A stretch of DNA of 64,000 nt from NCBI GenBank assembly GCA_017305635.1, contig JAFKKF010000012.1, positions 62,001 to 126,000 of the forward strand, read 5' to 3'. This document shows positions 25,035-33,927 of the stretch, piece after piece. The notes below the pieces were generated by a model, which was given only the letters and a program-made list of their open reading frames with translations, had not been told where the DNA came from and made no database searches. This stretch comes from Hyphomicrobiales bacterium. Its GTDB lineage: Bacteria > Pseudomonadota > Alphaproteobacteria > Rhizobiales > Kaistiaceae. Both the position numbers and the translations under genes were made by a program. Each line of letters begins with the position of its first letter. Position 1 is the first letter of the stretch.

Positions 25035-25161
25035 GTTCGGTTACCCCTACCCGGATCATCCCGCCCCGAGGGGCATCCTCCATCGCCCAGCGGCATTGCG
25101 CCGCGTAGCGGGACGGCGCAAGGTGGCACCGCCCTCCCCAAGCGGATTCGCTTCCTCGATC

Positions 25162-26094
25162 ATGCAGCCTGCCCAGCCGCCCGGCGCCATGCCGTTTCGC
25201 GAGAACCTGATCGGCATCGCGTCGATGGCGGCGTGCAACTTCTTCTTCCTGATCAACGACACCTGCCTGAAGCTCGCGAGCGAGGAATTGCCGCTCGGCC
25301 AGATCCTCACGCTGCGGGGCGGCATGGTGACGCTCTTCCTGCTGCCGATCGTGTGGGTTTCGGGCGCGTTCAAATACGCCGCGGCGCTGAAGAGCTGGCA
25401 CGTCGCATCACGCACTTTCGCCGAAATCGCGGCGGCGTTCCTCTACCTGCTCGCCGTCTTCAACATCCCGATCGCCAATACCAACGCCATTCTCCAGGTC
25501 GTGCCCCTGATGATCACGGCGGCGGGCGCGGTCTTCCTCGGCGAGCGGGTCGGCTGGCGGCGGTGGACGGCGATCCTCATCGGCTTCCTCGGCGTGCTGA
25601 TCGTCATCCGGCCGGGCCTCGAAGGCTTCAACGCCTATGCGCTGATGGCCCTCGCCTCGATGCTCTTCATCACGCTCCGCGACATGAACTCGCGGCTGAT
25701 GCCGAGACAGATTCCTTCGCTGCTCATCGCCATCGTCACCGGCTTCTTCGTCGGGCTGAGCGGGCCGGGCATCGGGCTGATTCTCGACGAGACCTGGCTG
25801 GTGCCGTCCTGGCACGCCATCGGGCTCCTCGGGATCGCGATCCTGTTCCTCGTCGGCGGCTACCTGACGGCGGTGATCGCCATGCGCCACGGCGACATAT
25901 CCGTGGTCGCCCCGTTCCGCTACACGGCCATCATCCTGGCGCTGATCGTCGGCTACCTCGTATTCGGCGACGTGCCGGACCTGCCGATGCTGGTCGGGAC
26001 GGCGATCATCGTTGCGACCGGGGTCTATACGTTTCACCGCGAGCGGAAGGCGGCCTTGCTGAAGGCCGAGGCCTTTTCCGGCGAGGGGATGTAG
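25162..26094 (+). CDS. DMT-superfamily transporter (EamA type)
   Basis: A 310-residue inner-membrane protein with ten predicted helices as two EamA repeats: FFFLINDTCLKLASEELP with the AVFLGERVGWRRW exit motif, and MALASMLFITLRDM to YLVFGDVPDLPMLVG. Such proteins export metabolites or amino acids. The ATG at 25162 lies 127 bp after moaA. Substrate unknown. Confidence 0.9.
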   Translation: MQPAQPPGAMPFRENLIGIASMAACNFFFLINDTCLKLASEELPLGQILTLRGGMVTLFLLPIVWVSGAFKYAAALKSWHVASRTFAEIAAAFLYLLAVFNIPIANTNAILQVVPLMITAAGAVFLGERVGWRRWTAILIGFLGVLIVIRPGLEGFNAYALMALASMLFITLRDMNSRLMPRQIPSLLIAIVTGFFVGLSGPGIGLILDETWLVPSWHAIGLLGIAILFLVGGYLTAVIAMRHGDISVVAPFRYTAIILALIVGYLVFGDVPDLPMLVGTAIIVATGVYTFHRERKAALLKAEAFSGEGM

Positions 26095-26102
26095 GGGGCG
26101 GG

Positions 26103-26152
26103 CGCCCCTCCACGATGCTTCGCATGTTCCCCTCCCCGCCTCGCAGGGGAGG
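26103..26152. repeat. Divergent palindromic element, copy 5
   Basis: CGCCCCTCCACGATGC-TTC-GCAT, then CCCCTCCCCGCCTCGCAGGGGAGG. It has the same layout as the core module, with a different first hairpin (ATGC/GCAT) shared with the 19.7-kb copy. It is convergent-intergenic. Confidence 0.65.
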
Positions 26153-26173
26153 CGATGCGCCCTTGCGGTCCGG

Positions 26174-27343
26174 CTACTCGATGACGATGCGCGGCGCCGG
26201 CTTGCCGCCCTGCTCGCGCTCGCGGGCGACGCCCTCCCAGACGCGGGCGGCGATGTCGCGATAGGCCTTCGCATGCGGGCCGTCCGGGTCACCGGCGACG
26301 GTCGGCGTGCCGGCATCGGAACTGAGGCGGATCTGCAATTCCAGGGGCACCTCGCCAAGGAAGGGCACGCCGAGGCGCTCGGCCTCGTGGCGGGCGCCGC
26401 CGTGCGCGAAGATGTCGGTGCGGCCGTGGCAATGCGGGCAGACGAAATAGCTCATGTTCTCGACGATGCCGAGGACGGGCACGTCGACCTTGCGGAACAT
26501 GTTGAGGCCCTTGCGGGCGTCGATGAGGGCGAGGTCCTGGGGGGTCGAGACGATCACCGCGCCGGCGAGCGGGACCTGCTGGGCCATGGTGAGCTGGGCG
26601 TCGCCGGTGCCGGGCGGCATGTCGACGACGAGGACGTCGAGGGCGCCCCACTCGACCTCGCGGAGCATCTGGGTCAGCGCCGACATGACCATCGGCCCGC
26701 GCCAGATCATGGGCGTGTCCTCCTCGACGAGGAAGCCCATGGACATGAGCGGCAGGCCATGGCCCAGCATCGGCTTCAGGATGCGGCCGCCGATCGCCTC
26801 GGGGCGGCCGGAGACGCCCATGAGGCGGGGCAGCGAAGGACCGTAGATGTCGGCATCGAGCATGCCGACGCGGAGGCCGTTCGCCTTCAGGGCGAGGGCG
26901 AGGTTGACGGCGGTGGTCGACTTGCCGACGCCGCCCTTGCCGCTCGCCACCGCGATGATGGCGTCGACCCCGGGAATGCCGGGGCGCGGGCGCGATGCGG
27001 GGGGCGCCTGAGCGGTACCCCGGGCGGGCGCATGCTGGTGGCGGGGCGGCGCGGGACGAGGCGGCGGCGCCGGCGGCTCGCCGGCCCCCCGCTTGCGCTC
27101 GGCGGTGAGCACGACCATGGCGCTCTCGACGCCGGGCAGGCCCTTCACGGCAGCCTCGGCGGCGCGGCGGAGCGGCTCCATCTCCTGGGCGCGCGCCGAA
27201 GGCACGGTGATCGAGAACATGACCTTGCCGCCGGTGACGAAGACATCCGAGACGAGGCCGAGCGAGACGACGTCGCCGGCTCCATCCGGGCCGGCGACCG
27301 CGGCGAGGCGCGCCAGAACCTGTTCCTTGGTGATTTCGGGCAT
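26174..27343 (-). CDS. mrp: Mrp/NBP35 family ATP-binding iron-sulfur carrier (ApbC)
   Basis: A 389-residue protein that binds and transfers Fe-S clusters. Domain order: an N-terminal MIP18/DUF59 domain (1-85), a Pro/Ala-rich linker (about 88-122), then a deviant Walker A P-loop SGKGGVGKST at 134-143 and the DMPPGTGD motif. The cluster-binding Cys pair is in FVCPHCHGRTDIF. It probably serves enzymes such as the formate dehydrogenase and MoaA. It is convergent with the EamA gene and divergent from tspO. Confidence 0.94.
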   Translation of the reverse strand: MPEITKEQVLARLAAVAGPDGAGDVVSLGLVSDVFVTGGKVMFSITVPSARAQEMEPLRRAAEAAVKGLPGVESAMVVLTAERKRGAGEPPAPPPRPAPPRHQHAPARGTAQAPPASRPRPGIPGVDAIIAVASGKGGVGKSTTAVNLALALKANGLRVGMLDADIYGPSLPRLMGVSGRPEAIGGRILKPMLGHGLPLMSMGFLVEEDTPMIWRGPMVMSALTQMLREVEWGALDVLVVDMPPGTGDAQLTMAQQVPLAGAVIVSTPQDLALIDARKGLNMFRKVDVPVLGIVENMSYFVCPHCHGRTDIFAHGGARHEAERLGVPFLGEVPLELQIRLSSDAGTPTVAGDPDGPHAKAYRDIAARVWEGVAREREQGGKPAPRIVIE

Positions 27344-27486
27344 TGTCGGGCTTTCGGGCCGTGGTCCGGCCGGGGATTTGCCCGGGGCTTAAGTCTTCCG
27401 GGCGCGCCGGTCAACGCCGCGTGAGGGCGGAACCTTTCGGCCGGCGGCGCATTGTCCGACCGTTTCGGCAATTCGGAGCATGCGTA

Positions 27487-28017
27487 TTGGCTGCCCATTC
27501 GGACCGTCTGGAACATGCCTTGTCGGAGGGCGAGGCGAGCCCCGTCCGTCAGGCGGCCGGGCTCGTCGGATTCCTTGTCCTCTCCTTCGCGGCGGCGGGC
27601 CTCGGCTCGCTCGCCACCATGCCCAGCATCCCGACCTGGTATGCCGGCCTCGAGAAGCCGTTCTTCACGCCACCGAACGAGGTGTTCCCCATCGTGTGGA
27701 CGATCCTCTACGCGGTGATGGGGATCGCCGCATGGCTGGTATGGCGGAAGGATGCGATCCGGTCGGACAGGAAGAACGCCCTGACCGCCTTCGCCGTGCA
27801 GCTCGCCCTGAACGTCGCCTGGTCTTTCGTCTTCTTCGGGCTGCACAGCACGCTCGGCGGCGTGGCCGTCATCGTCCTCCTCCTCATTGCGCTGCTCTGG
27901 ACGATCGGCGCCTTCCGCGTGGTGTCGCCGCCGGCCGCGGCGCTGATGGTGCCCTACCTAGCCTGGGTGACCTTCGCCACGGCGCTGAATACCGGCATAT
28001 ATGTCCTGAACGGATGA
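27487..28017 (+). CDS. tspO: TspO/MBR family protein
   Basis: A 176-residue five-helix membrane protein. Typical tryptophan-rich motifs are seen: TWYAGLEKPFFTPPNEVFP, VWTILYAVMGIAAW and ALNVAWSFVFFGLHS. I take a TTG start at 27487 because GGAG lies eight bases upstream and the length then fits the family. TspO binds porphyrins and cholesterol-like ligands and, in Rhodobacter and Sinorhizobium, tunes gene expression and stress responses. Confidence 0.88.
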   Translation: MAAHSDRLEHALSEGEASPVRQAAGLVGFLVLSFAAAGLGSLATMPSIPTWYAGLEKPFFTPPNEVFPIVWTILYAVMGIAAWLVWRKDAIRSDRKNALTAFAVQLALNVAWSFVFFGLHSTLGGVAVIVLLLIALLWTIGAFRVVSPPAAALMVPYLAWVTFATALNTGIYVLNG

Positions 28018-28056
28018 AACCGGCGCGCTTGCTCCCATCGCCGGAAAGAAAGTAAT

Positions 28057-28089
28057 CCGTGATGGCCGGGACAGAGCCGGCCGTCACGG
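28057..28089 (+). promoter_or_regulatory. Strong 13-bp hairpin immediately upstream of mobA
   Basis: CCGTGATGGCCGG and CCGGCCGTCACGG pair over 13 bp with a single G-U wobble around a 7-base loop. The stem ends nine bases before the mobA ATG and covers the upstream edge of its purine-rich ribosome-binding region (GGTGGTGGG). It lacks a T-run, so translational control or an mRNA boundary after tspO are both possible. Confidence 0.55.
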
Positions 28090-28098
28090 TGGTGGGCA

Positions 28099-28695
28099 AT
28101 GATCGGCGTCATCCTCGCCGGCGGAAAGTCGATGCGCATGGGCGGCGGCGACAAGCCGCTCCTTCAGCTCGCCGGCAAGCCGGTGATCGCGCATGTGATC
28201 GCACGGCTGGCGCCGCAGGTGGATCGGCTGGCGATCAATGCCAATGGCGACCCGGCCCGCTTCGCATCCTTCGGCCTGCCGGTGATCGCGGACACGATCG
28301 AAGGGCATCCCGGACCACTCGCCGGCATCCTCGCCGGGCTCCGCCATGCGGAGGCCGCGGGCGTCTCCGCGATCGTCACGGCGGCAGGCGACACGCCCTT
28401 CCTGCCGGACGACCTGGCGGCACGGCTGGCCGCGGCGGCGGGCAATGGTGCGGCCGTGGCGCGAAGCCGCGGCCGGGTCCATCCGGTGGAAGGGTGCTTC
28501 CCGGTGGCGGCGGCGGACGGCCTCGCGGACTTCATTCGCGCGTCCGACCGGCGGCGGGTGATCGACTGGGTGGCGACGCTTGATGCCGCGATCGTGGATT
28601 TTACCGACGCGCCAGCGGGTTACGATCCGTTCTTCAATATAAATCAACCGGCTGATCTCGATTCGGCGGAACGATTTGCTGCAAATTCGCGGTGA
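28099..28695 (+). CDS. mobA: Molybdenum cofactor guanylyltransferase MobA
   Basis: A 198-residue nucleotidyltransferase that attaches GMP to molybdopterin for bis-MGD enzymes. The GTP-binding signature is LAGGKSMRMGGGDKPL at 6-21, the metal Asp is in AAGDTPFLP, and the C-terminal FNINQPADLDSAE is typical of the family. Bis-MGD is the cofactor form of the Fds formate dehydrogenase in this window. A strong hairpin precedes the start. Confidence 0.95.
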   Translation: MIGVILAGGKSMRMGGGDKPLLQLAGKPVIAHVIARLAPQVDRLAINANGDPARFASFGLPVIADTIEGHPGPLAGILAGLRHAEAAGVSAIVTAAGDTPFLPDDLAARLAAAAGNGAAVARSRGRVHPVEGCFPVAAADGLADFIRASDRRRVIDWVATLDAAIVDFTDAPAGYDPFFNINQPADLDSAERFAANSR

Positions 28696-28784
28696 GACAG
28701 CATGTCCATTGCCTCGATCGTCGCAGGCACTAGTTTTGCCTGCTAGCGCCGCTAAACGGCGTCGATACAACGAGGTTTGAAATC

Positions 28785-29573
28785 ATGCGTCTTACTGTTC
28801 TAGCGGTCGCCAGCCTGGCGGCAATGATCGTCGGCATCACGGGTGCGAGCGCGAAGGACTGGACGGCCACGACCGTCCGCATCGGCACCGATGCCACCTA
28901 CCCGCCTTTCGAGTCGCAGGATTCGTCGGGCAAGATCGTCGGCTTCGACGTCGACGTCGGCATGGCGGCCTGCGAGGCCGTCAGCCTGAAGTGCGAATTC
29001 TCGAACCAGGATTGGGACGGCATCATCCCGGCGCTCACCGCCGGCAAGATCGATGCGATCCTCTCCTCCATGTCGATCACCGAGGAGCGCCTGAAGACCA
29101 TCGACTTCTCCGACAAGGTCTACAACACGCCGCCGGCCATCGCCGTGCCGAAGGACAGTCCGATCACCAGCGTCGACCTCTCGGCCTTCGACGGCAAGTC
29201 GGTGGGCGTGCAGTCCTCGACGACGCACGCGGCCTATGCCGAGCAGGAGCTGAAGGGAGCGGACGTCAAGTATTACAAGACGGCCGACGACTATAAGCTC
29301 GACCTCTCCTCCGGCCGGCTCGACGCCGCCATGGACGACGTGGTCGTGCTGAGCGAGTGGCTGAAGACGCCCGACGGGGCCTGCTGCAAGCTGCTCGGCA
29401 CGCTGAAACTCGTGCCCGAGATCCATGGCAAGGGGACCGGCATCGGCGTCCGCAAGGAAGACACCGACCTGAAGGAGCTCTTCAACAAGGGCATCGCCGC
29501 GATCCGCGCCAACGGGAAGTACAAGGAAATCAACGACAAGTATTTCGACTTCGACGCCTACGGCGGCGAGTGA
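28785..29573 (+). CDS. Amino-acid ABC transporter substrate-binding protein (HisJ/ArgT-like)
   Basis: A 262-residue periplasmic protein of the polar amino-acid class (PBPb). The signal peptide ends after GASA at about residue 23. The ligand-binding domain starts VRIGTDATYPPFESQD, with GFDVDVGMAAC, DWDGIIPALTAGKIDAILSSM and the C-terminal FNKGIAAIRANGKY. The conserved Asp and Arg contacts suggest lysine, arginine, ornithine or an opine. It is the first gene of the transporter unit and is followed by a strong hairpin. Confidence 0.93.
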   Translation: MRLTVLAVASLAAMIVGITGASAKDWTATTVRIGTDATYPPFESQDSSGKIVGFDVDVGMAACEAVSLKCEFSNQDWDGIIPALTAGKIDAILSSMSITEERLKTIDFSDKVYNTPPAIAVPKDSPITSVDLSAFDGKSVGVQSSTTHAAYAEQELKGADVKYYKTADDYKLDLSSGRLDAAMDDVVVLSEWLKTPDGACCKLLGTLKLVPEIHGKGTGIGVRKEDTDLKELFNKGIAAIRANGKYKEINDKYFDFDAYGGE

Positions 29574-29580
29574 GCGAAGG

Positions 29581-29619
29581 CTTGAACCCGGGCCGGATTG
29601 AAATAGGCTCGGGTTCAAG
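29581..29619 (+). promoter_or_regulatory. 14-bp hairpin between binding-protein and permease genes
   Basis: CTTGAACCCGGGCC pairs with GGCTCGGGTTCAAG (one G-U) around an 11-base loop, eight bases after the binding-protein stop. Similar hairpins elsewhere protect the upstream mRNA and lower permease expression. No T-run follows. Confidence 0.6.
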
Positions 29620-29651
29620 CGCACGCGAACCAGGCCGGCACGGGGGCGGCT

Positions 29652-30371
29652 ACGGAAAATCTCGGAAAGCTCTTCGCCCTCCTTTCCTGGGGGCCGGACG
29701 GATGGGGTGACGAGCTCGCTTTCGGCACCCTGGTCACGGTCGCCCTCACGCTGGCGACGCTGCCGGTCGGACTGATCCTCGGCTTCGTCCTGTCGCTGGC
29801 GCGCCAATCGGGCGACCCGCTCGTCCGCCTCTCGGCGCGCATCTATGCGACGATCTTCCGCGGCGTGCCGGAACTGCTCACCCTCTTCGTCGTCTATTAC
29901 GGCTCGCAATACCTGGTGACCGCGGTCTCGACGGCCCTGTTCGGGGTGCCGCTCGAGGTAAGCCCGTTCTTTGCCGGCATGGTGGCCCTCGGCCTGGTCA
30001 TGGCGAGCTATGCGAGCGAGGTATTCCTCGCCGCCTTCCGCGCCATCGCCGCCGGCCAATACGAGGCGGGGCGGGCGCTCGGGCTGCAGAAAGGCAAGAT
30101 CATGCGGCTGATCATCCTGCCGCAATTGATCCGCCTCGCCCTGCCCGGGCTCTCGAACCTCTGGCTGTCGCTGATGAAGGACACGGCGCTGGTCTCGGTG
30201 ATCACGCTGAACGACCTCCTCCGCCAGACCCAGGTGGCGGTGAGCTCGACGCGCCAGCCGTTCTTCTTCTACCTCGTCGCCTGCCTGATCTATCTCGGCC
30301 TGTCCCTCCTCTCCTCGATCGCGATCGGCCAGACGCGGCGCTGGGCCTCGCGCGGGATGGTGACGCGATGA
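29652..30371 (+). CDS. Polar amino-acid ABC transporter permease (HisQ/ArtQ-like), no canonical start codon
   Basis: The frame encodes a normal HisQ-type permease: ENLGKLFALLSWGPDGWGDE at the N-terminus, the EAA loop AGRALGLQKGKIMRLIILPQ, and 5 or so helices. Between the in-frame stop TAG at 29604-29606 and the GTG at 29865 there is no ATG, GTG or TTG. That GTG would remove the first 70 residues, including helix one. ACG at 29652 is placed where the family's start would fall and has GGGGG five bases upstream; I give it as a working start only. A non-standard start, a recent lesion or a base error are all possible. Confidence 0.75.
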   Translation, partial: TENLGKLFALLSWGPDGWGDELAFGTLVTVALTLATLPVGLILGFVLSLARQSGDPLVRLSARIYATIFRGVPELLTLFVVYYGSQYLVTAVSTALFGVPLEVSPFFAGMVALGLVMASYASEVFLAAFRAIAAGQYEAGRALGLQKGKIMRLIILPQLIRLALPGLSNLWLSLMKDTALVSVITLNDLLRQTQVAVSSTRQPFFFYLVACLIYLGLSLLSSIAIGQTRRWASRGMVTR

Positions 30372-31198
30372 CGGCGGTGATCTCCGAAGCGCCGCCCGCC
30401 GCAGCGAAGCGGAGCAGCATCACGGCGACCGGCCTGGTACTCATCTCGATCTGGGGGCTGATCTTCGTCGGCATCGTCTGGGCGCTGGTCAACAGCGTGG
30501 ACCCGGAGCGGCTCGCCTCCTATGGCGGGCGGATCGCGCAGGGCTTCGTGGTGACGGTGGAGTTGGTCATCGCCAGCATGCTGATCGGGGCACTGATCTC
30601 GATCCCCGTCGCCGCCGGGCGGCTCTCGACCAACCGGCTCGTTGCCGGCATCGCCTTCGGCTTTTCGTATTTCTTCCGCGGCACGCCGCTCGTCGCCCAG
30701 ACCTTCCTCATCTACTACGGCGCCGGGCAGTTCTCGTCGGAGCTGAAGGCCGTCGGGATGTGGTGGCTGTTCCGCGACGCGTTGAACTGCGCGGTCATCG
30801 CCTTTGCCCTCAATACCGCCGCCTACCAGGCCGAGATCCTGTCGGGCGCGATCCGCAACGTGCCGCGCGGGCAGCGCGAGGGCGCCGCCGCCCTCGGCCT
30901 CCACAAGTGGCTGACGCTCCGCAAGATCATCCTGCCGCAGGCGCTGGTCAGTGCCATCCGGCCCTATGGCAACGAGGTGATCCTGATGACCAAGGCGTCG
31001 TCGATCGCCTCGATCATCACCGTCCTCGACCTGATGGGGCAGACCCGCTACGTCTTCTCCAAGACCTACGATCTCAGCTTCTATTTCTGGGCGGCGCTGT
31101 TCTACCTGGCCACCGTCGAGGTGGTGAGCCACCTGGTGAACCTGGTCGAGGCGCGGCTGACGCGGCATGTGCGGCCCCCCTCGACGGCGCGCGGCTGA
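30368..31198 (+). CDS. Polar amino-acid ABC transporter permease (HisM-like)
   Basis: A 276-residue permease partnering with the preceding one. Hallmarks: FRGTPLVAQTFLIYYG and the EAA loop EGAAALGLHKWLTLRKIILP. The start overlaps the previous stop by four bases (ATGA). The ATPase expected to complete this importer is absent from the next genes, so it must be encoded elsewhere or shared. Confidence 0.93.
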   Translation: MTAVISEAPPAAAKRSSITATGLVLISIWGLIFVGIVWALVNSVDPERLASYGGRIAQGFVVTVELVIASMLIGALISIPVAAGRLSTNRLVAGIAFGFSYFFRGTPLVAQTFLIYYGAGQFSSELKAVGMWWLFRDALNCAVIAFALNTAAYQAEILSGAIRNVPRGQREGAAALGLHKWLTLRKIILPQALVSAIRPYGNEVILMTKASSIASIITVLDLMGQTRYVFSKTYDLSFYFWAALFYLATVEVVSHLVNLVEARLTRHVRPPSTARG

Positions 31199-31259
31199 TC
31201 GGCGAGAAAGACGCGTCCCGCGCAGGATGGCCGGGGCGTCAAACGGAGAGTTTCGGGAA

Positions 31260-32132
31260 ATGGCAAAGGTCGCTTTCATCGGCCTCGGCGTCATGGGCTT
31301 CCCCATGGCCGGGCATCTCGCCAAGCGCGGCGGTCACGAGGTGACGGTCTATAACCGCACGCGGGAAAAGGCCGAGAAATGGGTGGCGACCCACGGCGGA
31401 CGGGCGGCCCCTACCCCACGCCAGGCGGCGGAAGGCGCGGAGTTCGTCTTCTCCTGCGTCGGCAATGACGAGGACCTGCGAAGCGTCACCATGGGCAAGG
31501 ACGGCGTGCTCGGCGGCATGGCGAAAGGCGCCACCCTCATCGACAATACCACCGCCTCGGCAATGGTCGCGCGCGAGCTCTACGAAGCGGCGAAGGCGAA
31601 GGGTATCGGCTTCCTCGACGCCCCGGTATCGGGCGGCCAGGCGGGCGCCGAGAACGGGCAGCTCACGGTGATGGTGGGCGGCGACCAGGCGGTCTTCGAC
31701 AAGGCGAAGCCGGTGATCGACAGCTTCGCCAAGATGGTCGGGCTGATGGGCGGCCCGGGCGCGGGACAGCTCACCAAGATGGTCAACCAGATCTGCATCG
31801 CGGGTCTGGTGCAGGGCCTGTCGGAAGGCATCCACTTCGCCAAGCGCGCCGGGCTCGACATCGAGAAGCTGGTCGGCGTGATCTCCAAGGGCGCGGCGCA
31901 GTCCTGGCAGATGGAGAACCGCTACAAGACCATGGATGCCGGCAAGTTCGACTTCGGCTTCGCCGTGGACTGGATGCGGAAGGACCTCGGCATCTGCCTC
32001 GATGAGGCGAAGCGCAATTCGGCGCGGCTGCCGGTGACGGCGCTGGTCGACCAGTTCTATGCCGACGTGCAGCAGATGGGCGGCCGGCGCTGGGATACGT
32101 CCAGCCTGATCGCGCGGCTGGAGAAGAAGTAG
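31260..32132 (+). CDS. 2-hydroxy-3-oxopropionate reductase / 3-hydroxyisobutyrate dehydrogenase family
   Basis: A 290-residue NAD(P)-dependent beta-hydroxyacid dehydrogenase. It has the GLGVMGFPMAGHL Rossmann motif, the full substrate motif DAPVSGGQAGAENGQL, and catalytic Lys in GAGQLTKMVNQ. Unlike the paralogue at 757-1665, all signature residues are standard, so a GarR- or MmsB-type activity is plausible. It begins 61 nt after the permease and may be co-transcribed. Confidence 0.9.
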   Translation: MAKVAFIGLGVMGFPMAGHLAKRGGHEVTVYNRTREKAEKWVATHGGRAAPTPRQAAEGAEFVFSCVGNDEDLRSVTMGKDGVLGGMAKGATLIDNTTASAMVARELYEAAKAKGIGFLDAPVSGGQAGAENGQLTVMVGGDQAVFDKAKPVIDSFAKMVGLMGGPGAGQLTKMVNQICIAGLVQGLSEGIHFAKRAGLDIEKLVGVISKGAAQSWQMENRYKTMDAGKFDFGFAVDWMRKDLGICLDEAKRNSARLPVTALVDQFYADVQQMGGRRWDTSSLIARLEKK

Positions 32133-32141
32133 TCCTGCCGC

Positions 32142-33416
32142 TCAGCCGGCGGATGCGGGTCGCGCAGCCGACCGGGCGGGCGCCGGCTTGCTCCGCCAGA
32201 GCGCCATGAGCCCGCCCAGCCAGAGCGCGAGGGTCGCGAGCGTCGCGCCGCCGTGCCAGAGCAGCCGGTCGTAAAGCCACGGTCCGGCAATATCCTTGTT
32301 GCCGAGGAGCGCGAGGAGCGCGGCAATGCCAAGTGTCGCCCATGACCCGCGGCTGTCGGTGCGCGCGGCGTGGCACGCGAGCGCGAAAGCCGGAAGGAGC
32401 AGCGCAACGAAATGGGCCGGGCTCGACATGGGCGAGGCGAGCAGCATGACCGCGACGACGAGGCCATATTCGAGGCCATCGGTCTCGGGCATCCGCGACG
32501 CGGAGACGCGGCCGCGGCGGGCGGCGAGGAAGGAGATGGCGGCGAAGGCGGCAAGGAGCGCCAGGGTCACCGGGCGAAGGATCATCGAAGGGACGAGCGC
32601 ATCATCGACCGGCTCGGCGCCGGGCAGCGGCATGGTGAGGTTGATGAGGCGCTGGAGAAGGCCGCCGAGGGATTGGTTGAAGATGATGTCGCTGCCCCAG
32701 AGTCCTACGGGTGTCGCGAGCGACTGGCTGGGCAGGACGTATTGCTCCAGCCAGCGGACGACCCACGGCCGCCCGTCCGGCGAGGGCCAGAGGAGGTCCG
32801 GAACAAGGCAGAGCAGCGCGAAGACGGCAACGAGGACGATGGCGGAGAGGAAACGGCGACTGAGAAGCAGATAGGCAACCCAGATCAGCGGGGTCGCCTT
32901 GAAGGCGGCGGACAGGCCGAGAAGCGCGCCGGAAAGCGCATCGCGGCGGAGCGACAAGGCGAGCGCCCCGCCGGCCATCAGGAAGACGATGACGACGTCG
33001 GTCTGCTGGTGGGCGATGGCGTTGAGGGCATAGGTCCCGCCGATGACCGTGGCGAGCACGGCGGCGACCAGGCCGCGCGGGCTTATCGGTGCGCTGCGGC
33101 CGCCGCCGACGATCCAGCTCCAGCGGAAGGCGAAGACGAGGCAGACGGCGTTGACGACGAACCAGACGACGCGCATCGCCGGCACGCCAAGCCAGATGAA
33201 CGGAATGGCGAGGACGGCCGGGAACGGCGGATAGAGGAAGGACGATTCGGGTCCGTAGATGTCGCCGCCGCCGATCAGCTTGCGGGCGGCATCGACATAG
33301 ACGCCATCCCACTCCCCCGGCCGACGCACGAGCTGCACCGCGAGCACGGCCGCGGCGACGAGGCCGACCGCGACCAGCGCGATGGTCGCGCGCCTCCCTG
33401 CGGTCGTCCTGGCCAT
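32142..33416 (-). CDS. Glycosyltransferase family 87 (DUF2029) membrane protein
   Basis: A 424-residue multi-pass membrane protein with about eleven hydrophobic segments. The GT87 features are an early periplasmic acidic segment (DGVYVDAARKLIGGGDIY), then YPPFPAVLAIP, and the SAAFKATPLIWVAYLLL block. Family members are polyprenyl-phosphate-dependent mannosyl- or related transferases in cell-envelope synthesis. Only nine bases separate it from the convergent reductase gene. Confidence 0.87.
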   Translation of the reverse strand: MARTTAGRRATIALVAVGLVAAAVLAVQLVRRPGEWDGVYVDAARKLIGGGDIYGPESSFLYPPFPAVLAIPFIWLGVPAMRVVWFVVNAVCLVFAFRWSWIVGGGRSAPISPRGLVAAVLATVIGGTYALNAIAHQQTDVVIVFLMAGGALALSLRRDALSGALLGLSAAFKATPLIWVAYLLLSRRFLSAIVLVAVFALLCLVPDLLWPSPDGRPWVVRWLEQYVLPSQSLATPVGLWGSDIIFNQSLGGLLQRLINLTMPLPGAEPVDDALVPSMILRPVTLALLAAFAAISFLAARRGRVSASRMPETDGLEYGLVVAVMLLASPMSSPAHFVALLLPAFALACHAARTDSRGSWATLGIAALLALLGNKDIAGPWLYDRLLWHGGATLATLALWLGGLMALWRSKPAPARSAARPASAG

Positions 33417-33438
33417 GCTCCCCTCTTCGACCCGGCGT

Positions 33439-33927
33439 TCAGGCGACGGTCGCCTTCTCCTTCTCGAGCTGGATGTAGCTCAGGGGCAGCGACGTCGCGT
33501 ACTTGATCTGCTCCATGGCGAAGGAGGTCGAGACATCGGAAATCTCGATCTTCGCGATCAGGCGCTTATAGAAGGCGTCATAGGCCTCGATGTCGGGCAC
33601 GACGACGCGGAGCAGGTAGTCGACCTGGCCGGCCATGCGGTAGAACTCGACCACCTCGGGAAAATCGCGGATGACCTCGGCGAAGCGACGCAGCCATTCG
33701 TCGTTGTGCTGGCTGGTGGTGATGGCGACGAAGGCGGTGACCCGCGCATTGACCTTGCGCGGATCGAGGATCGCGACACGGGCGGTGATGACGCCGTCTT
33801 CCTCGAGCTTCTGGATGCGGCGCCAGCAGGGCGTGGTCGACAGGCCTACCCGGCGGCCGATCTCGGCAACCGGCACGGTGGCGTCCTCCTGGAGGATCTG
33901 GAGGATTTTTCTATCAAGACGGTCCAT
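33439..33927 (-). CDS. Lrp/AsnC family transcriptional regulator
   Basis: A 162-residue regulator. An N-terminal winged helix (LDRKILQILQEDATVPVAEI, recognition helix LSTTPCWRRIQKLEEDG) is followed by a RAM ligand domain (VVEFYRMAGQVDYLLRVVVPD). It has AAGGA eight bases before the ATG. It is divergent from the histidine kinase and lies close to amino-acid transporter genes that it could regulate. An AT-rich AAATTAATTCC stretch just upstream could be its own binding site, which is inference. Confidence 0.93.
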   Translation of the reverse strand: MDRLDRKILQILQEDATVPVAEIGRRVGLSTTPCWRRIQKLEEDGVITARVAILDPRKVNARVTAFVAITTSQHNDEWLRRFAEVIRDFPEVVEFYRMAGQVDYLLRVVVPDIEAYDAFYKRLIAKIEISDVSTSFAMEQIKYATSLPLSYIQLEKEKATVA

